64,000 nt of DNA from Pseudoalteromonas rubra. Its GTDB lineage: Bacteria > Pseudomonadota > Gammaproteobacteria > Enterobacterales > Alteromonadaceae. Below, piece by piece: positions 53,655 to 62,577 of this stretch. A program made the position numbers and the translations under genes. How positions within the stretch are numbered: the first letter of the stretch is position 1; every line of letters begins with the position of its first letter. The stretch is from contig NZ_JXYA01000011.1 of the NCBI RefSeq assembly GCF_000967655.1, positions 1 through 64,000 of the forward strand, written 5' to 3'. The notes under the pieces were generated by a model. It worked only from the letters and a program-made list of their open reading frames with translations. It was not told where the DNA came from and ran no database searches.

Positions 53655-56600
53655 ATGGAAAATGTAGTAAGTGTGATCAACCGTCTGGTTGAGCAGGGTG
53701 TTGAAGTGTATTTGTCGCAAGGCAAATTAAAAGCCCGTTCGGTGAAGGGGGGGATAGGCCCGCAAAACCTTGAGTTGATAAAGCAGCATAAATTTGCCCT
53801 GATCGAATACTTGGAGGGACGTTCTGGCTTAATTAACAACGAAACCGGATGCCAGGCCATTACCCGTGCCGAGTCAAAAGACAGCTTGTCCTTTGCCCAG
53901 CAAAGGCTGTGGTTTATCGATGAACTTCAGGGGGGTTCACCTGAGTACAACATGTCTTTTATGTTTGACGTCAGAGGCATGCTGGACATTGAGTTGGTTG
54001 AAAAGTCACTGACTGAAATTGTTCGGCGCCATGAAATACTGCGCACTGTATATGTCAATTGTGATGGGGAGGCAAAACAATGCACTCTGGAAGATGTGCA
54101 GTTCAAGCTCCGTCTGCACGATTTGAGCTTGCTCGGTGAAGAAGAAAAAGCGTCGCAGCTAAAGCATTTGCTTGATCTGGATGTCGAAACTCCGTACGAC
54201 TTGAGTGCGGACTTAATGGTGAGAGCCAGTTATATCCAGCTGGTTCAGCAAGATGCAAGCGCACAGCAAGCGCAGCAGGGGTTATTGCTGTTCAACATGC
54301 ATCATATTGCGTCGGATGGCTGGTCGATGGAGGTGTTGTACAAAGAATTTTTCGCCCTGTACCATGCCTTTTCCGAAGGCAAGCCGACACCGCTGAGCGA
54401 ACTGGACATTCAGTATTCAGATTATGCGCACTGGCAACGCCAGTGGTTGCAGGGAGAGCGGCTGGAGGCGCAGTTGAATTATTGGGATAAGCAACTGGCC
54501 GCAGTGCCGTGCGAGCACGGACTGAAATTGGATTTCCCGCGCCCTGAACCGGGGCCGCGCATTGGCGGGGAAGTATACGGGCAGCTGTCGGCACAGACGG
54601 CGGTTGCGTTACAGAATCTGAGCAAAAAGTTCCGCCTGACGCCTTTTATGTTGCTGCACAGTATGCTGGCTTTAGTGCTATCGCGTCATAGTAACAGCAG
54701 CGATATAGTAATTGGCACGCCTGTTGCTAATCGTATGCAAACCGAACTTGAGCCGCTGATCGGCTTTTTCGTCAATACCCTGGTGTTGCGCGCCGATACG
54801 GACTGGAGCAGTTTAGGTGAGTATTTACAGCATATACGTCAGCTGCATTTAGACGCGCAATCCAATCAGGATGTGCCATTCGAACAGTTGGTTGAACGCC
54901 TTAAAGTACCCAGGAATACGGGCAGTACGCCCGTATTTCAGGTGATGTTGACCACAAATACAGATTTTTCCATCAACAGTCAGCAAGACAAATCCGCTTT
55001 CGCCTTGCCCGGCATCTGCTTTTCTCCGGTTATTCCCGATACGTCGATCGCCAAGTTTGATTTGGATATCAGTATCGAGATCAATGCCTCTGGGGTGAGC
55101 ACCAACTGGACCTATGATACGGCGCTGTTTACGGAGCAGCATGTACAACAGCTCAAGGATCATTTATGCCGTTTACTTGAAGGTCTGGCGACATTGGAAG
55201 AGACTGGTCTGATTGCCAAGCACACACCACTTAAATCTCTACCGCTGCTGTCGTCACAAGAAACGCACCAGTTACTCAACGAGATCAATACACCTTTGCC
55301 TAAGTATGATACGCAGGCGTGCATCCATGAATTGTTTGAAAAACAGGTGCTCCTGCATGGTGATAAAGTAGCCGTCAGGTATTTAGATAGCGCGCTGACA
55401 TATCAGGCGCTGAATGAGCGGGCGAATAAGCTGGCGCATTATCTGATAGACAAGTATGAGATCAAACCGGATACCCTGGTCGGGATATGCGTTGATCGCT
55501 CGCTGGATATGATCCTGGCTATCCTGGCTGTGCTTAAAGCCGGTGCTGCCTATGTGCCACTCGATCCCAGTTACCCCAAATCCCGCCTCGATTATATGCT
55601 GGCGGATGCCGAGCTGAGCTTAGTACTGACCCAGAGCCAGGTTACGCAAGAAATCGATTTCAAAGGCCGCGATTTAGTGGTGATCGATGACCAGTCTCAC
55701 CTGAATACGCTACAGCGTTATTCCTCTGATAATGTTGCCAAGCAAGCTTTGGAGCTTAACTCGGAACATCTGGCCTACGTCATTTATACTTCCGGCTCGA
55801 CTGGGCAGCCCAAAGGGGTGTTGCAAACCCACACCAATGTAAACCGGTTGTTTACAGCGACCGCCGAGCAATTTAATTTCAGTGATGCGGACATCTGGAC
55901 GCTGTTCCATTCATTTTCATTCGACTTTAGCGTTTGGGAAATCTGGGGGGCGCTATTGCACGGCGGTACGCTTATTATTCCGACTAAGGACTGCACTCTG
56001 GATACCCGGCAATTCATACAACTGTGTCAAACCCACGGTGTCACCGTGTTGAACCAAACGCCCAGCGCGTTCAATGTGTTCTCGGAACAGGTGTTGAATG
56101 AATCGCGGACATTGCATGACTTGCGCTACATAGTGTTTGGCGGCGAGCAGTTGAGCCGCAGCCATATTGAGAACTGGGTGGACGAGTTCGGTTACGATAC
56201 GCCTAAACTGGTCAATATGTACGGCATCACCGAAACCACAGTACATGTCACCTTCAATCTGTTAAACGAACATAATCTGGGCTCCATAGGCAAGCCCCTT
56301 GCTGATCAAAGCATCTTGATCCTCGATAACCAAATGAACCTGACACCGGTGGGCTGTGTTGGGGAAATGTACGTGTCCGGAAACGGTCTGGCCCGGGGGT
56401 ATTTAAACAAACCGGACGTGACCGCTGAACGCTTCTTAACAAACCCATATTTCGAGCTGGCCGAACCCGGCAGGTACAGTGGCAGAGTCTATAAAACCGG
56501 CGATCTGGCCCGCTACCTTGCCGATGGCAGCATAGAGTTTGTTGGGCGCGTCGACGAGCAAGTTAAGATCCGGGGGTTCAGAATCGAGCTGGGTGAAATT

Positions 56601-58388
56601 GAGTCGGCGGTCGGCCGTTATGAGGCGGTGGATAAAGTCAAAGTGGTTCAGCAAACCCAGAGTGCGCTGGAAAAGAATCTGGTGGCTTATTTTTCACTCA
56701 ACACGGATGAAATCGAACAGCGAACCCGGGCGATCGATAAAAGTGAAGTCAGTCAATGGGAAGAAGTGTTTGACAATACCTATTCTTCTGAAGCCGACTG
56801 GGTGCAACCGGGCAGCGATTCGAATGACATGAATAATATTGTCGGCTGGGACTGTAGTTATCGAAAAAGCCCTATAGGGGCACCGGAAATGCTGGAGTGG
56901 GTCGAGGGCACGGTAGCGCAGATCAACGCGCTTGCGCCTAAAAATGTGCTTGAGATCGGCGTCGGTACTGGCATGCTGCTGACCCGATATGCGGGTCGCT
57001 GTGATTCGGTCACCGGCTTAGATATATCGCAGAATGCGCTCGATTATCTCGAAGGGGTACTGGCGCGAAGAGACATTAATAATGTGGCGCTAATCAAAGG
57101 CGATGCAACGTATCTGAGCCAATTTGAAAACACGCGCTTTGACTGCATTATTCTCAACTCGGTCGCCCAGTATTTTTCAAGTGATCTGTATTTCAATCAG
57201 GTGCTGGATAACATGTTGTCTTGTCTGGACGATGGCGGAAAACTCTTCATCGGGGATGTCCGCAACCTAGACTTATTGGCCAGTTTCAAGCATTCGATCA
57301 CTGTTTTCCAGGCCGACGGTGAAGTGAGCAAAGAAAAGCTTTATGACAATGCCAATGCTGCTATACACAGAGAGAACGAACTCTTAATCAGTCCCTGCTA
57401 TTTTTACAATCTGGTTGAATCTAACTCAGCTGTTTCCAGCGTCGACATCAAGGTCAAAAAAGGCTGTGCGACCAATGAAATGATGCGCTATCGCTATGAT
57501 GTGGTGATCTATAAAAATGCTCGTAAGGCAGATAGGCTCAGTCAGTGGCAGGAGTGGATCGGCGTAACTGAATTAAGCCGGTTACTGCAACAGGGGGCGG
57601 CTTGCTTTGGGGTATCGAATGCCCCGAACAAACGCATCGAAGCTGATGTTAGATTGGAAAACCAACTGACCGACGACAGCACTTTTGATTTTCATGCCGT
57701 CAAAGCGGCTATCAGATTGGAGCCGTGTTCGTTTATAGGGGATTTAGACCGCCTGGCGGCTGAAAACGGCTACACGATGGAGTGCACTTGGAGCCAGCTG
57801 GCGGCGGACAAGCTCGACCTGATCTTTACCCGCAAAGATGAGGTAACCCGACCGGCTATCTTGTCCAGATACAGCTATAACGCGGTTAAACTAATCAATA
57901 AGCCTCAATTAGGCAAGATTTCAAACGTTCTGATCCCCGAAGTGAAGCGTTATATATCAGGCCAGTTGCCCAAACACTTGTTGCCCGATGCCTATATATT
58001 GCTGGAAGACTTCCCGATCAATTTCAACGGAAAACTCGATTTGAAGAAGCTGCCAAAGGTAAATGTATTTGATGATAAAGGCTATGTTGTCCCACAAACT
58101 GAAATGGAAGGGGTACTTCAGGCTGCCTGGCAGCAGGTCCTGAACCAGGAGAAAGTGAGCGCTGACGCCGACTTTTTTGAAGTGGGCGGCAATTCACTGC
58201 TGGCGGTTAGGCTGGTATCTGAAATTCGTCAACACCTGGAAATTGATATGCCGGTCAAAGCCGTATTTGAACATTCGGGTTTGCAAGCTATGGCCGTTTA
58301 CGTGGATGACTTTATTCAGAGTGCGCAATTGTTGAGTCGTATGAATGCCATGCCCGTGGCCGATAAAGCCGATGAAATCGAGTGGTAA
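53655..58388 (+). CDS. Nonribosomal peptide synthetase, module 8 (TubC-C-A[N-MT]-PCP)
   Basis: The 1577-residue protein begins with a TubC-like region (VVSVINRLVEQGVEVYLSQGK). C (HHIASDG at about 215), A (YTSGSTGQPKG at about 711, NMYGITE at about 855) and PCP (VGGNSLL at about 1511) follow. A methyltransferase domain of about 230 residues is inserted after the A8 motif (SAM-binding VLEIGVGTGMLL at about 1097), as in N-methylating modules. The specificity residues D-F-W-N-V-G-M-V-H match the threonine code with one conservative change, so the unit should be N-methyl-threonine. The start codon directly follows the previous stop (TAAATG). The tail is ADEIEW, acidic with a terminal aromatic. Confidence 0.93.
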   Translation: MENVVSVINRLVEQGVEVYLSQGKLKARSVKGGIGPQNLELIKQHKFALIEYLEGRSGLINNETGCQAITRAESKDSLSFAQQRLWFIDELQGGSPEYNMSFMFDVRGMLDIELVEKSLTEIVRRHEILRTVYVNCDGEAKQCTLEDVQFKLRLHDLSLLGEEEKASQLKHLLDLDVETPYDLSADLMVRASYIQLVQQDASAQQAQQGLLLFNMHHIASDGWSMEVLYKEFFALYHAFSEGKPTPLSELDIQYSDYAHWQRQWLQGERLEAQLNYWDKQLAAVPCEHGLKLDFPRPEPGPRIGGEVYGQLSAQTAVALQNLSKKFRLTPFMLLHSMLALVLSRHSNSSDIVIGTPVANRMQTELEPLIGFFVNTLVLRADTDWSSLGEYLQHIRQLHLDAQSNQDVPFEQLVERLKVPRNTGSTPVFQVMLTTNTDFSINSQQDKSAFALPGICFSPVIPDTSIAKFDLDISIEINASGVSTNWTYDTALFTEQHVQQLKDHLCRLLEGLATLEETGLIAKHTPLKSLPLLSSQETHQLLNEINTPLPKYDTQACIHELFEKQVLLHGDKVAVRYLDSALTYQALNERANKLAHYLIDKYEIKPDTLVGICVDRSLDMILAILAVLKAGAAYVPLDPSYPKSRLDYMLADAELSLVLTQSQVTQEIDFKGRDLVVIDDQSHLNTLQRYSSDNVAKQALELNSEHLAYVIYTSGSTGQPKGVLQTHTNVNRLFTATAEQFNFSDADIWTLFHSFSFDFSVWEIWGALLHGGTLIIPTKDCTLDTRQFIQLCQTHGVTVLNQTPSAFNVFSEQVLNESRTLHDLRYIVFGGEQLSRSHIENWVDEFGYDTPKLVNMYGITETTVHVTFNLLNEHNLGSIGKPLADQSILILDNQMNLTPVGCVGEMYVSGNGLARGYLNKPDVTAERFLTNPYFELAEPGRYSGRVYKTGDLARYLADGSIEFVGRVDEQVKIRGFRIELGEIESAVGRYEAVDKVKVVQQTQSALEKNLVAYFSLNTDEIEQRTRAIDKSEVSQWEEVFDNTYSSEADWVQPGSDSNDMNNIVGWDCSYRKSPIGAPEMLEWVEGTVAQINALAPKNVLEIGVGTGMLLTRYAGRCDSVTGLDISQNALDYLEGVLARRDINNVALIKGDATYLSQFENTRFDCIILNSVAQYFSSDLYFNQVLDNMLSCLDDGGKLFIGDVRNLDLLASFKHSITVFQADGEVSKEKLYDNANAAIHRENELLISPCYFYNLVESNSAVSSVDIKVKKGCATNEMMRYRYDVVIYKNARKADRLSQWQEWIGVTELSRLLQQGAACFGVSNAPNKRIEADVRLENQLTDDSTFDFHAVKAAIRLEPCSFIGDLDRLAAENGYTMECTWSQLAADKLDLIFTRKDEVTRPAILSRYSYNAVKLINKPQLGKISNVLIPEVKRYISGQLPKHLLPDAYILLEDFPINFNGKLDLKKLPKVNVFDDKGYVVPQTEMEGVLQAAWQQVLNQEKVSADADFFEVGGNSLLAVRLVSEIRQHLEIDMPVKAVFEHSGLQAMAVYVDDFIQSAQLLSRMNAMPVADKADEIEW

Positions 58389-58389
58389 T

Positions 58390-61300
58390 ATGAATAATAT
58401 TAAAAGCATTATCGCATCGTTGGCCGATCAAGGTATTAAAATATACCTTGAAAATAACAAGCTAAAAACATCGAGTGCCCCGGGCGCAATTACGGCGCAA
58501 ATTGCACAGCAGATCAAAGCGAATAAAGAGGCACTGATAGAATGTCTGTCTGTGCTTTCGTCGCAGGGCAAGCAGGGTAAAGTGACCCGGCAGGCACGCG
58601 GCGATACTGCCGTGCCCCTGTCATTCCCCCAGAAGCGGATCTGGTTTATCGACCAGTTGCAAGGTGAAACACCGGAGTACAATATGCCGTTGGCGTTAAA
58701 GGTCAGCGGTCGCTTGAATCTGGAGTGGGCAGAGCGGGCGTTGCGCGAAATTGTCCGGCGTCATGAGGTTCTACGCACAGTGTACGTCAAGTACCAAGGG
58801 AATGTTGTGCAGACGGTGCGTGACGATCTTGAGTTTAACCTGAGCCGCTATGATCTTACCAATTTACCACTTTGCCAACGTCAGACTCATTTGCATGAGC
58901 TGGTGAAAAGGGAGGCTGATAGACCCTATGACCTGAGTGCGGATTTAATGATCCGGGCTACCTACGTCTTACTGGAAAATGAAGCCGCGGCTGAGCCCCA
59001 AGGTGCATTGTTGCTAAATATGCATCACATTGCCTCGGATGGCTGGTCAATGGAAGTCCTGTTCAATGAGTTCGCCGGCTTGTACCGTGCGTTTTCAGAA
59101 GGCCAAGCCAGCCCGTTGCCACCGTTAGCCCTGCAATATTCGGATTATGCCCTTTGGCAGCGAAACACGTTTCATGGTGCTGCGCTGGAGACGCAGCTGG
59201 CGTACTGGGAGGCCCAACTGGCAGGTATGCCTCAGGAACATGGCTTACGGTTGGACACAGCCCGAGGTGATAAGAAAAGCCATCTCGGCGCTGAGGTATG
59301 TGATCAATTACCGGCGCAGCAGGCGCAAGCCCTTCTGGCGTTGTGTAAGGAGCACACCCTGACCCCCTTTATGTTGCTGCATGGTGCGTTAGCCCTGTTG
59401 TTGGCCGCGCATAGCGGTCAACATGACATCGTGATTGGTACACCGGTCGCAAACCGGACCCAGGCCGAGCTTGAACCGCTGATCGGATTTTTCGTCAATA
59501 CCCTGGTGCTCAGAGCAGATACGCGCTGCGAAACGGTGAGCGATTACTTTGCGCATATCCGCCGGGTAAATCTGGAGGCGCAATCGAATCAGGACGTGCC
59601 CTTTGAGCAGCTGGTAGAGCGGTTGGGTATGCAGAGAAACGCAGCCAGTACGCCCTTGTTTCAGATCATGCTGACAACAGGTACGGATTTTTCTCTTAAG
59701 AGCGCAGCCGGGCTCGAACTGCCTGGTGTGACTTTCAGCGGTTTGGCTGCCAGTGCACCGGCGGTTAAATTTGATATGGATATCCATATAGATTTAGATG
59801 CGTCTGGTGTGTATTTAAATTGGACCTATGATAAGGCGCTATTTAGCGAAGCCCACATCAAACGACTGAATACGCACTTATGTAGGATATTGCTTAGCTT
59901 GGCTGGGCTTGCATCCGGCCACAGCCGCTGTGACATGCCGCTTACACAGTTGCAGATGCTGTCCGATGCGGAGGTGGATCGCTTACTCAATGGCCTTAAC
60001 GACAATACCCGGGCCTATGACCGCACCTCTTGTATTCACGAGTTGTTCGAACGACAGGCCGCAGAAGCCCCGGATGCGATAGCGCTGGTTTATCAGGAAC
60101 AGGCCATCAGCTATGGTGAATTGAATCAACGCAGTAACCGGTTGGCGCATTACCTAGTCGAGACCTATCAGGTCAAACCGGATATGCTGATCGGCATTTG
60201 TGTCGAACGCTCTTTGGACATGATCATTGGCCTGCTGGGCATTCTCAAAGCCGGCGCGGCCTATGTGCCACTGGATCCCGATTATCCCGCATCTCGCTTA
60301 AGTTATATGTTGGACGATGCCGATTTAAAGCTGGTGCTGACACAGCAGGCGATCCAAGACAGGCTGGATTTGCAAGGCCGTCACGGGGTGATCTTAGATG
60401 CGCCTCAGCATTGCGAGTGTGTTCAGGGGTATCCGACCGACAACCTGGCGAAACAGGAGTTAGGTTTGACGTCCGCGAATTTGGCGTACGTGATCTATAC
60501 CTCGGGGTCGACGGGTAAGCCCAAGGGCGTGCTGATCGAGCACCGCGCTTTATGTGGTTCGACGCTCAACCGGCTCGCTACCTATCAGAACATCGATGCT
60601 TTCTTGCTGTTGTCTTCGTTTTCCTTTGACAGCTCGGTCGCGGGCATTTTTTCCACCTTGTGCAGTGGCGGCAAACTCTGCCTGGTGGCGCAATTTTCGA
60701 ATAAAGACATAGCACAAATTACCTCGGCGTTGGCCGAGTTTCAGATATCGCACTTTCTGACGGTGCCCAGCTTGTACGAAGCCCTGCTCAGGTATGCCAA
60801 GGGCGACGCGCTGAGGCATCTTCGGCAAGTGACGGTAGCTGGAGAAGCCTTTTCTTCACAACTGGTGGAGTTACACCACAATTCAACGGTGTTTTCAGGC
60901 GCCGCTCTATTTAATGAGTACGGCCCTACTGAGGGCACTGTTTGGTTTTCAGTCAAGCACTTGTTGCGCGGCGCTCAGGTCTCTATTGGAAAGCCCATCG
61001 CCAATGCCCAAGCATTTGTTTTAAATCAAGCGCAGCAGCTGGTGGCACAAGGCGTGGCGGGGGAGCTCTATATCGGCGGTGAAGGTTTGGCGCGCGGTTA
61101 CCTCAACCGGACTGAGCTGACAGCCGAGAAATTTATTCGCAACCCCTTTGCCGATGTGATGAAAGTGGCTTCCAGCGCCCGTTTATATCGGACCGGCGAT
61201 TTGGTCAGGATGCTGCCAAATGGAGAGCTGGAGTTTATTGGCCGTACCGATGAGCAGGTTAAGGTACGGGGATACAGGATAGAAACCGGTGAAATAGAAC

Positions 61301-62538
61301 AGCAGCTGATCGAGCGGTCCGAGGTGCGTACCTGTGTGGTCTGCATCAGTGCGTTACAGCAAATCCGGGCGTATGTAGAGCTGGAGTCAGGGGTGAATGA
61401 AACTCAGGTCGCGGATGCAGCGGCCGAGCTTAAACACCACCTTGCACAGAACTTACCCGAATACATGGTGCCCAGTTCTATTCTAGTTGTGGATCGGTGG
61501 CCGCTGACGCCTAACGGCAAAGTGGATAAAAATGCCCTGGCGCAGTTAAACGACAGCTTTGGGGCGCAGTCCTATATTCCACCTGAAAATGAAACTGAAT
61601 TGGAGCTGGCATCTATTTGGGCAACCGTTTTAAATCGGCAAGTCGATGAGATCAGTGCCGATGCTTGTTTTTTCGAACTGGGTGGGCATTCGCTGCTGAC
61701 ACTTAAGCTGATGGCTGAAATAGAGCTGCGCTATCCGAATACCCTCTCACTGGAACAGGTATTCAAGTTCAAAACCGTACGCCGCCTGGCCGACAGGATC
61801 AATCAGGTGAGCAAGGGACACAGTGATGAAGATACAGCGCCAGCGCAAAGCCAGTTGGTTGTAATTAAACGCCATGACTCGAGGGCTAAATCGGTCTTCT
61901 TTATCCCGGGCATTGCCTCTTTATCCCATGTGTTTGCTGAGGTATTTCAGGCACTAGGCAACAGCCCCCTCAACCTGTTTGCATTTAATCACCCGGGTAT
62001 AGTTGACCAGAGCCCGGTGTTTACCTCGATAGAAGACAATGTAGCCTGTTTTAGCGAAGCGATTTTAGCTGCAGCAGGGGGCGAGGAAGTTGTCATCGCA
62101 GGTCACTCATACGGCGGTGTGCTGGCGTTTGAAATTGTTAAGGCCCTGTCTGAAAAAGGCGTAAAAGCTAGGCTTGTCTTGTTGGACACCTACTTAGTTC
62201 AGCAGGGGCGGGTAATATTTGACGATCTGAACGAGTCGGACTGCGAGGCGGCATATGCAATGGCCGACTGGCGACGTGTGTCAGACAAGATCAACGCCAG
62301 CTATCGGATCCAAGCGAGATTGTTAGAAGCCTATCAGGCGCAAGCGTTTGTCGAGGAAAGCAAACCTATAATCTTGTACTCGAACGATCAAAAAGATTCT
62401 TACAAACAACAGCTTAATGGTGTTTGTTCGCTTTTCCCAGGAGGGGTGAATAGCGTCCGCGTCGCCGGTGATCATTTCTCCATGTTGACGGGCGAAGGCG
62501 CTCTGGCGATCGCGCAAGAAGTAAAAAACATAATCTAA
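58390..62538 (+). CDS. Nonribosomal peptide synthetase, module 9 with thioesterase (TubC-C-A-PCP-TE)
   Basis: The 1382-residue protein has a TubC-like N-terminus (KSIIASLADQGIKIYLENN), C (HHIASDG at about 212), A (YTSGSTGKPKG at about 706, NEYGPTE), PCP (LGGHSLL at about 1098) and a C-terminal thioesterase. The TE shows the nucleophile Ser1240 in GHSYGG, Asp1266 (LLDTYL) and His1362 (GDHFSML), so it looks active and should release the chain by hydrolysis or cyclization. Specificity residues D-S-A-L-T-A-E-V-W match no code I know closely; six of nine agree with a tyrosine code, so an aromatic residue is possible. ATG 58390 follows the previous stop by one base and is preferred to an earlier in-frame start inside the upstream gene. 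Confidence 0.93.
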   Translation: MNNIKSIIASLADQGIKIYLENNKLKTSSAPGAITAQIAQQIKANKEALIECLSVLSSQGKQGKVTRQARGDTAVPLSFPQKRIWFIDQLQGETPEYNMPLALKVSGRLNLEWAERALREIVRRHEVLRTVYVKYQGNVVQTVRDDLEFNLSRYDLTNLPLCQRQTHLHELVKREADRPYDLSADLMIRATYVLLENEAAAEPQGALLLNMHHIASDGWSMEVLFNEFAGLYRAFSEGQASPLPPLALQYSDYALWQRNTFHGAALETQLAYWEAQLAGMPQEHGLRLDTARGDKKSHLGAEVCDQLPAQQAQALLALCKEHTLTPFMLLHGALALLLAAHSGQHDIVIGTPVANRTQAELEPLIGFFVNTLVLRADTRCETVSDYFAHIRRVNLEAQSNQDVPFEQLVERLGMQRNAASTPLFQIMLTTGTDFSLKSAAGLELPGVTFSGLAASAPAVKFDMDIHIDLDASGVYLNWTYDKALFSEAHIKRLNTHLCRILLSLAGLASGHSRCDMPLTQLQMLSDAEVDRLLNGLNDNTRAYDRTSCIHELFERQAAEAPDAIALVYQEQAISYGELNQRSNRLAHYLVETYQVKPDMLIGICVERSLDMIIGLLGILKAGAAYVPLDPDYPASRLSYMLDDADLKLVLTQQAIQDRLDLQGRHGVILDAPQHCECVQGYPTDNLAKQELGLTSANLAYVIYTSGSTGKPKGVLIEHRALCGSTLNRLATYQNIDAFLLLSSFSFDSSVAGIFSTLCSGGKLCLVAQFSNKDIAQITSALAEFQISHFLTVPSLYEALLRYAKGDALRHLRQVTVAGEAFSSQLVELHHNSTVFSGAALFNEYGPTEGTVWFSVKHLLRGAQVSIGKPIANAQAFVLNQAQQLVAQGVAGELYIGGEGLARGYLNRTELTAEKFIRNPFADVMKVASSARLYRTGDLVRMLPNGELEFIGRTDEQVKVRGYRIETGEIEQQLIERSEVRTCVVCISALQQIRAYVELESGVNETQVADAAAELKHHLAQNLPEYMVPSSILVVDRWPLTPNGKVDKNALAQLNDSFGAQSYIPPENETELELASIWATVLNRQVDEISADACFFELGGHSLLTLKLMAEIELRYPNTLSLEQVFKFKTVRRLADRINQVSKGHSDEDTAPAQSQLVVIKRHDSRAKSVFFIPGIASLSHVFAEVFQALGNSPLNLFAFNHPGIVDQSPVFTSIEDNVACFSEAILAAAGGEEVVIAGHSYGGVLAFEIVKALSEKGVKARLVLLDTYLVQQGRVIFDDLNESDCEAAYAMADWRRVSDKINASYRIQARLLEAYQAQAFVEESKPIILYSNDQKDSYKQQLNGVCSLFPGGVNSVRVAGDHFSMLTGEGALAIAQEVKNII

Positions 62539-62544
62539 AGTCAA

Positions 62545-62563
62545 GCAGGCGGACACCGCCTGC
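62545..62563. promoter_or_regulatory. Hairpin between the thioesterase module and the exporter
   Basis: GCAGGCGG (62545-62552) and CCGCCTGC (62556-62563) form a perfect 8-bp stem with an ACA loop. No T run follows, so full termination is unlikely. It may set the ratio of synthetase to exporter expression or stabilise the upstream transcript. Confidence 0.5.
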
Positions 62564-62577
62564 GTTAAGGAAGCAGT

